Shown here in pieces: positions 14,090 to 16,749 of a stretch of 16,749 nucleotides of DNA. The position numbers and the translations under genes are program-made. Within the stretch, counting starts at the first letter, position 1; each line of letters starts with the position of its first letter. Under the pieces are notes generated by a model. The model ran no database searches. It was not told the origin of the DNA and was given only the letters and a program-made list of their open reading frames with translations. Source of the DNA: SIG455 sp045589495 (GTDB taxonomy: Bacteria > Bacillota > Clostridia > UMGS1810); contig JAZNPF010000010.1 in NCBI GenBank assembly GCA_045589495.1, positions 1-16,749 on the forward strand, in the 5' to 3' direction.

Positions 14090-14458
14090 TTAAAGTACTT
14101 CCGGTGCTAATGACAATATCTTCATGTACTCCTTCTCACGAAGTTCTCTGGCGATGGGGCCAAAGATACGAGTACCTGTCGGGTTTTTATCATCTCTTAT
14201 AATAACAGCTGCATTTTCATCGAATTTGATGTAAGTGCCGTCAGATCTTCTAAGACCTTTTACACTTCTAACTACAACTGCTTTTACAACGTCACCTTTT
14301 TTAACAACACCGCCGGGTGTTGCTTTTTTAACAGAAGCAACTACTACGTCGCCAATGTTGGCATACTTTCTGCGGCTACCGCCTAAAACTCTGATACACA
14401 TAAGTTCTTTAGCGCCTGTATTATCGGCAACTTTTAATAAAGTCTGCTGTTGTATCAC
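14090..14458 (-). CDS. rplN: 50S ribosomal protein L14
   Basis: The 122-aa product is L14, at the subunit interface (bridge B8). It reads MIQQQTLLKVADNTGAKELM and contains GGVVKKGDVVKAVVVRS, ending REKEYMKILSLAPEVL. The start is GTG (14456-14458), after GGAAGGAGAGAGTTTAA. Length and ends match the family exactly. In E. coli L14 is the first gene of the spc operon; here only 26 bp separate it from rpsQ, so I see no separate promoter. Confidence 0.97.
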   Translation of the reverse strand: MIQQQTLLKVADNTGAKELMCIRVLGGSRRKYANIGDVVVASVKKATPGGVVKKGDVVKAVVVRSVKGLRRSDGTYIKFDENAAVIIRDDKNPTGTRIFGPIARELREKEYMKILSLAPEVL

Positions 14459-14484
14459 TTAAACTCTCTCCTTCCATTAAAAGA

Positions 14485-14739
14485 TTACTGAGCTTTCTCG
14501 GTAATTTCAACCAGTCTCCATCTCTTATCTTTAGAAAGTGGTCTTGTCTCCATAACCTTTACTCTATCGCCTACTCTTGCCACCTGATTTTCATCATGAG
14601 CCTTCAGCTTATAAGTTCTTTTCATAATTTTGCCGTAAAGCGGATGCTTAACGTTATATTCAATAGCAACTACGATGGTTTTGTCCATTTTGTCGCTTAC
14701 AACTTTACCTATACGGGTTTTTCTGTAATTGCGTTCCAT
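14485..14739 (-). CDS. rpsQ: 30S ribosomal protein S17
   Basis: The 84-aa product is S17, an OB-fold protein that binds 16S rRNA in the body of the 30S subunit. It begins MERNYRKTRIGKVVSDKMDK and contains HPLYGKIMKRTYKLKAHDE, then ETRPLSKDKRWRLVEI. The ATG at 14737-14739 follows AGAGGAGGAACATGTAA. It lies 25 bp after rpmC and 26 bp before rplN. Confidence 0.97.
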   Translation of the reverse strand: MERNYRKTRIGKVVSDKMDKTIVVAIEYNVKHPLYGKIMKRTYKLKAHDENQVARVGDRVKVMETRPLSKDKRWRLVEITEKAQ

Positions 14740-14764
14740 TTACATGTTCCTCCTCTCTTATTAA

Positions 14765-14959
14765 TTAAACAGTTAATTCTCTTTCGCGAAGGATTGTTTT
14801 AACTCTTGCAATTGTACGCTTAACATCGGTTATTCTCTGAGGGTTGTCAAGCTGATTTGTAGCGTGCTGGAATCTCAGATTGAACAATTCAGCTTTCAAC
14901 TCTCCTAACTTCTGGTTCAGCTCCATGTCGGTAAAATCTCTGATTTCATTAACCTTCAT
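14765..14959 (-). CDS. rpmC: 50S ribosomal protein L29
   Basis: The 64-aa product is L29, a two-helix hairpin at the tunnel exit that helps dock trigger factor and SRP. It shows MELNQKLGELKAELFNLRFQ and ends KRTIARVKTILRERELTV. The ATG at 14957-14959 lies inside the end of rplP (11-bp overlap), which implies translational coupling. Confidence 0.96.
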   Translation of the reverse strand: MKVNEIRDFTDMELNQKLGELKAELFNLRFQHATNQLDNPQRITDVKRTIARVKTILRERELTV

Positions 14960-15386
14960 TCAAATCACCGTCCATTTCCTGAGCAGCAGAAATGATTTTG
15001 CATTTTACAGGAAGTTTGTGGATAGCGAGACGCAGTGCCTCTCTTGCAACTTCCTCATCAACTCCGCCGATCTCAAATAATACTCTGCCGGGTTTAACAA
15101 CTGCTACCCAGTATTCAGGTGAACCTTTACCGCTACCCATACGAGTTTCAGCAGGTTTTTCTGTAACAGGTTTATCCGGGAAAATTTTGATCCATACCTG
15201 ACCGCCTCTCTTTGTATAACGAGTCATCGCTATACGGGCAGCCTCTATCTGGTTGCTGGTAATCCAAGCGGGTTCTAATGCCTGAATACCAAAATCACCG
15301 TTAGAAACAGTATTGCCGCGAAGCGCTTTACCTTTCATACGTCCGCGCATTACTCTTCTGTATTTAACTCTTTTTGGTAATAACAT
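14949..15386 (-). CDS. rplP: 50S ribosomal protein L16
   Basis: The 145-aa product is L16, needed at the A-site and peptidyl-transferase region of the 50S subunit. It opens MLLPKRVKYRRVMRGRMKGK, contains RYTKRGGQVWIKIFPDKPVT and then KPAETRMGSGKGSPEYWVAV. The ATG at 15384-15386 follows GAGGTAAATAAGCA, a site inside the end of rpsC; only 3 bp separate the two genes. It overlaps rpmC by 11 bp. Confidence 0.97.
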   Translation of the reverse strand: MLLPKRVKYRRVMRGRMKGKALRGNTVSNGDFGIQALEPAWITSNQIEAARIAMTRYTKRGGQVWIKIFPDKPVTEKPAETRMGSGKGSPEYWVAVVKPGRVLFEIGGVDEEVAREALRLAIHKLPVKCKIISAAQEMDGDLNEG

Positions 15387-15389
15387 TGC

Positions 15390-16151
15390 TTATTTACCTC
15401 CTTCACCGTTTGCGCCTTTAGCGGCTCTGGGAGCTCTTGCAGGTCTCTGACCACCCTGACGGGGTGCTCTGTTAGTTCTTGGAGCACGCTCTTCTTTGCG
15501 TTCTCTGCCAAACTGTGCACTTGCATTGAGGATCTCGCCTTTATAAATCCAAACTTTTACGCCGATTTTGCCGTATGTTGTGTCTGCTTCATAGAAACCG
15601 TAATCGATGTCAGCTCTGAGTGTCTGAAGCGGAATAGTACCTTCATGGTAGTGTTCGCTTCTTGCAATTTCAGCACCGCCCAAACGACCTGATACACAAG
15701 TTTTGATACCTTTAGCACCCATTTTCATAGCGCGCTGCATGCACTGTTTCATAGCACGTCTGAAAGAAATTCTGCGCTCTAACTGTGCAGCGATGTTTTC
15801 AGCAACCAACTGTGCATTAACATCAGCGTTTCTAACTTCAACGATATTGAGAACTACAGTTTTACCGATAAGGTTCTCAACTTTTGCTTTAACTTTCTCT
15901 TTTTCTGCTCCACTGCGGCCGATAATGATACCGGGTTTAGCGGCATGAACGTTAATAACAACTCTGTTATTTGCTCTTTCAATTTCAATAGCAGCAATGC
16001 CGGCAGCAAAAAGTTCTTTCTTTAAGAATTTTCTTATGTTGTAATCTTCTACAAGATTATTACCGAAATCTTTTTTGTTAGCATACCATTTGGAATCCCA
16101 ATCTTTGATAACGCCAACTCTTAATCCATGCGGATTTACTTTCTGACCCAA
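15390..16151 (-). CDS. rpsC: 30S ribosomal protein S3 with extended basic tail
   Basis: The 253-aa product is S3, which lines the mRNA entry channel and has helicase function with S4 and S5. The type II KH domain (~38-106) carries GRSG at 78-81. The C-terminal domain (~110-210) shows RRAMKQCMQRAMKMGAKGIK and GRLGGAEIARSEHYHEG. A tail at ~216-253, rich in Arg, Pro, Ala and Gly (RAPRQGGQRPARAPRAAKG), makes it about 35 residues longer than B. subtilis S3. The start is TTG (16149-16151), eight bases after GGAGG. Confidence 0.97.
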   Translation of the reverse strand: MGQKVNPHGLRVGVIKDWDSKWYANKKDFGNNLVEDYNIRKFLKKELFAAGIAAIEIERANNRVVINVHAAKPGIIIGRSGAEKEKVKAKVENLIGKTVVLNIVEVRNADVNAQLVAENIAAQLERRISFRRAMKQCMQRAMKMGAKGIKTCVSGRLGGAEIARSEHYHEGTIPLQTLRADIDYGFYEADTTYGKIGVKVWIYKGEILNASAQFGRERKEERAPRTNRAPRQGGQRPARAPRAAKGANGEGGK

Positions 16152-16169
16152 AATCGTTACCTCCTTTGC

Positions 16170-16514
16170 TTAGTTCTTTTCCTTCAACACAACTGTGATG
16201 TGTGAAGTTCTTTTTCTGATTCTGAACGCTCTACCCTGCGCTCTAGGTCTAATTCTTTTAAGTGTAGGACCCTGAGTAGCATAGATTTCTGCAACGTAAA
16301 GTTTTTCAACGTCCATTTCGTGGTTGTTTTCAGCATTAGCAATTGCAGATTTTAAAAGTTTCTCAACTAACTCAGCAGCAGCTTTAGGTGTAAACTTCAA
16401 AACTGCCAGAGCTTCGCCTACGGATTTATTTCTGATAAGGTCGATAACAACCTTTACCTTTCTGGATGAAATACGCGCATAGCTTAATTTAGCTTTTGCA
16501 ACTTTCTGTTCCAT
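16170..16514 (-). CDS. rplV: 50S ribosomal protein L22
   Basis: The 114-aa product is L22, whose long beta-hairpin lines the peptide exit tunnel and is the site of macrolide-resistance changes in other species. It shows AKLSYARISSRKVKVVIDLI, then VEKLLKSAIANAENNHEMDV, with the hairpin at ~80-105 (ATQGPTLKRIRPRAQGRAFR). The ATG at 16512-16514 follows GAGGAGGATTAACT. It lies 44 bp after rpsS. Confidence 0.97.
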   Translation of the reverse strand: MEQKVAKAKLSYARISSRKVKVVIDLIRNKSVGEALAVLKFTPKAAAELVEKLLKSAIANAENNHEMDVEKLYVAEIYATQGPTLKRIRPRAQGRAFRIRKRTSHITVVLKEKN

Positions 16515-16558
16515 AGTTAATCCTCCTCTCGTGGAATTTCAGTTACCATTATGATTGA

Positions 16559-16749
16559 TTATTTGGATGTTTTTGAACCTGCATGACCTTTAAAGGTGCG
16601 TGTAGGAGCAAATTCTCCCAACTTGTGTCCTACCATATCCTCTGTTACATATACCGGCACGTGTTTTTTACCATCGTGTACGGCGATCGTATGTCCGACA
16701 AAATCGGGGTAGATTGTGGAAGCTCTCGACCATGTTTTGAGAACCTTTT
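16559..16749 (-). CDS. rpsS: 30S ribosomal protein S19, C-terminal part
   Basis: Sixty-two residues are readable, from KVLKTWSRASTIYPDFVGHT to FKGHAGSKTSK and the stop at 16559-16561. This is the C-terminal two thirds of S19 of the 30S head; about 30 N-terminal residues lie beyond the right edge. It is in the usual S10-block place before rplV. The gene should continue upstream to rplB. Confidence 0.95.
   Translation of the reverse strand, partial: KVLKTWSRASTIYPDFVGHTIAVHDGKKHVPVYVTEDMVGHKLGEFAPTRTFKGHAGSKTSK

Noticed and set aside
1..16749. CRISPR array, insertion sequence, phage gene, tRNA or rRNA
   Set aside because: I saw no spaced direct repeats, transposase or integrase motifs, or RNA gene signatures on either strand; nearly all sequence is accounted for by genes.

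Overview
The window looks like chromosomal DNA of a low-GC, probably spore-forming member of the Clostridia (Oscillospirales/Lachnospirales-like). The evidence is a minus-strand S10-spc-alpha ribosomal protein supercluster with Firmicutes features: a short zinc-ribbon S14 (rpsZ), a zinc-type L36, a four-cysteine LID in adenylate kinase, a KOW protein between map and infA, rpsD inside the alpha block, strong AGGAGG ribosome binding sites and frequent TTG/GTG starts. This is inferred from gene content and order; no database search was possible.

Layout. From the right edge leftwards, all on the minus strand: rpsS (cut by the window), rplV, rpsC, rplP, rpmC, rpsQ, rplN, rplX, rplE, rpsZ, rpsH, rplF, rplR, rpsE, rpmD, rplO, secY, adk, map, a KOW/L14e-like gene, infA, rpmJ, a 150-nt leader-like gap, rpsM, rpsK, rpsD, a hairpin, rpoA and rplQ. 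The transcript ends at a strong bidirectional terminator at about 3848-3882. A plus-strand pair converges on that terminator: a secreted ComEC-like metallo-beta-lactamase lipoprotein followed by a DUF3006 protein, driven by a clear sigma-A promoter at 2700-2728. Divergent from this pair, on the minus strand, are an M23 (SpoIVFA-like) gene, an M50 site-2-protease (SpoIVFB-like) gene and a TIGR03960-type radical SAM gene that runs off or breaks at the left edge.

How the genes work together. The right 13 kb makes ribosomal proteins, the initiation factor IF1, RNA polymerase alpha, the secretion channel SecY and two housekeeping enzymes (adenylate kinase, methionine aminopeptidase). The left 2.6 kb looks like the B. 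subtilis spoIVFAB neighbourhood, in which a membrane-tethered M23-domain protein partners an intramembrane protease.

I see no mobile element, CRISPR array, tRNA, rRNA or clearly new defence or metabolic system. The points most worth a second look are the disrupted or non-canonical 5' end of the M50 gene, an apparent one-base frameshift in the radical SAM gene at the window edge, two structured non-coding gaps in the alpha block (before rpsM and between rpsD and rpoA), and the many TTG/GTG starts among translation genes, including infA.
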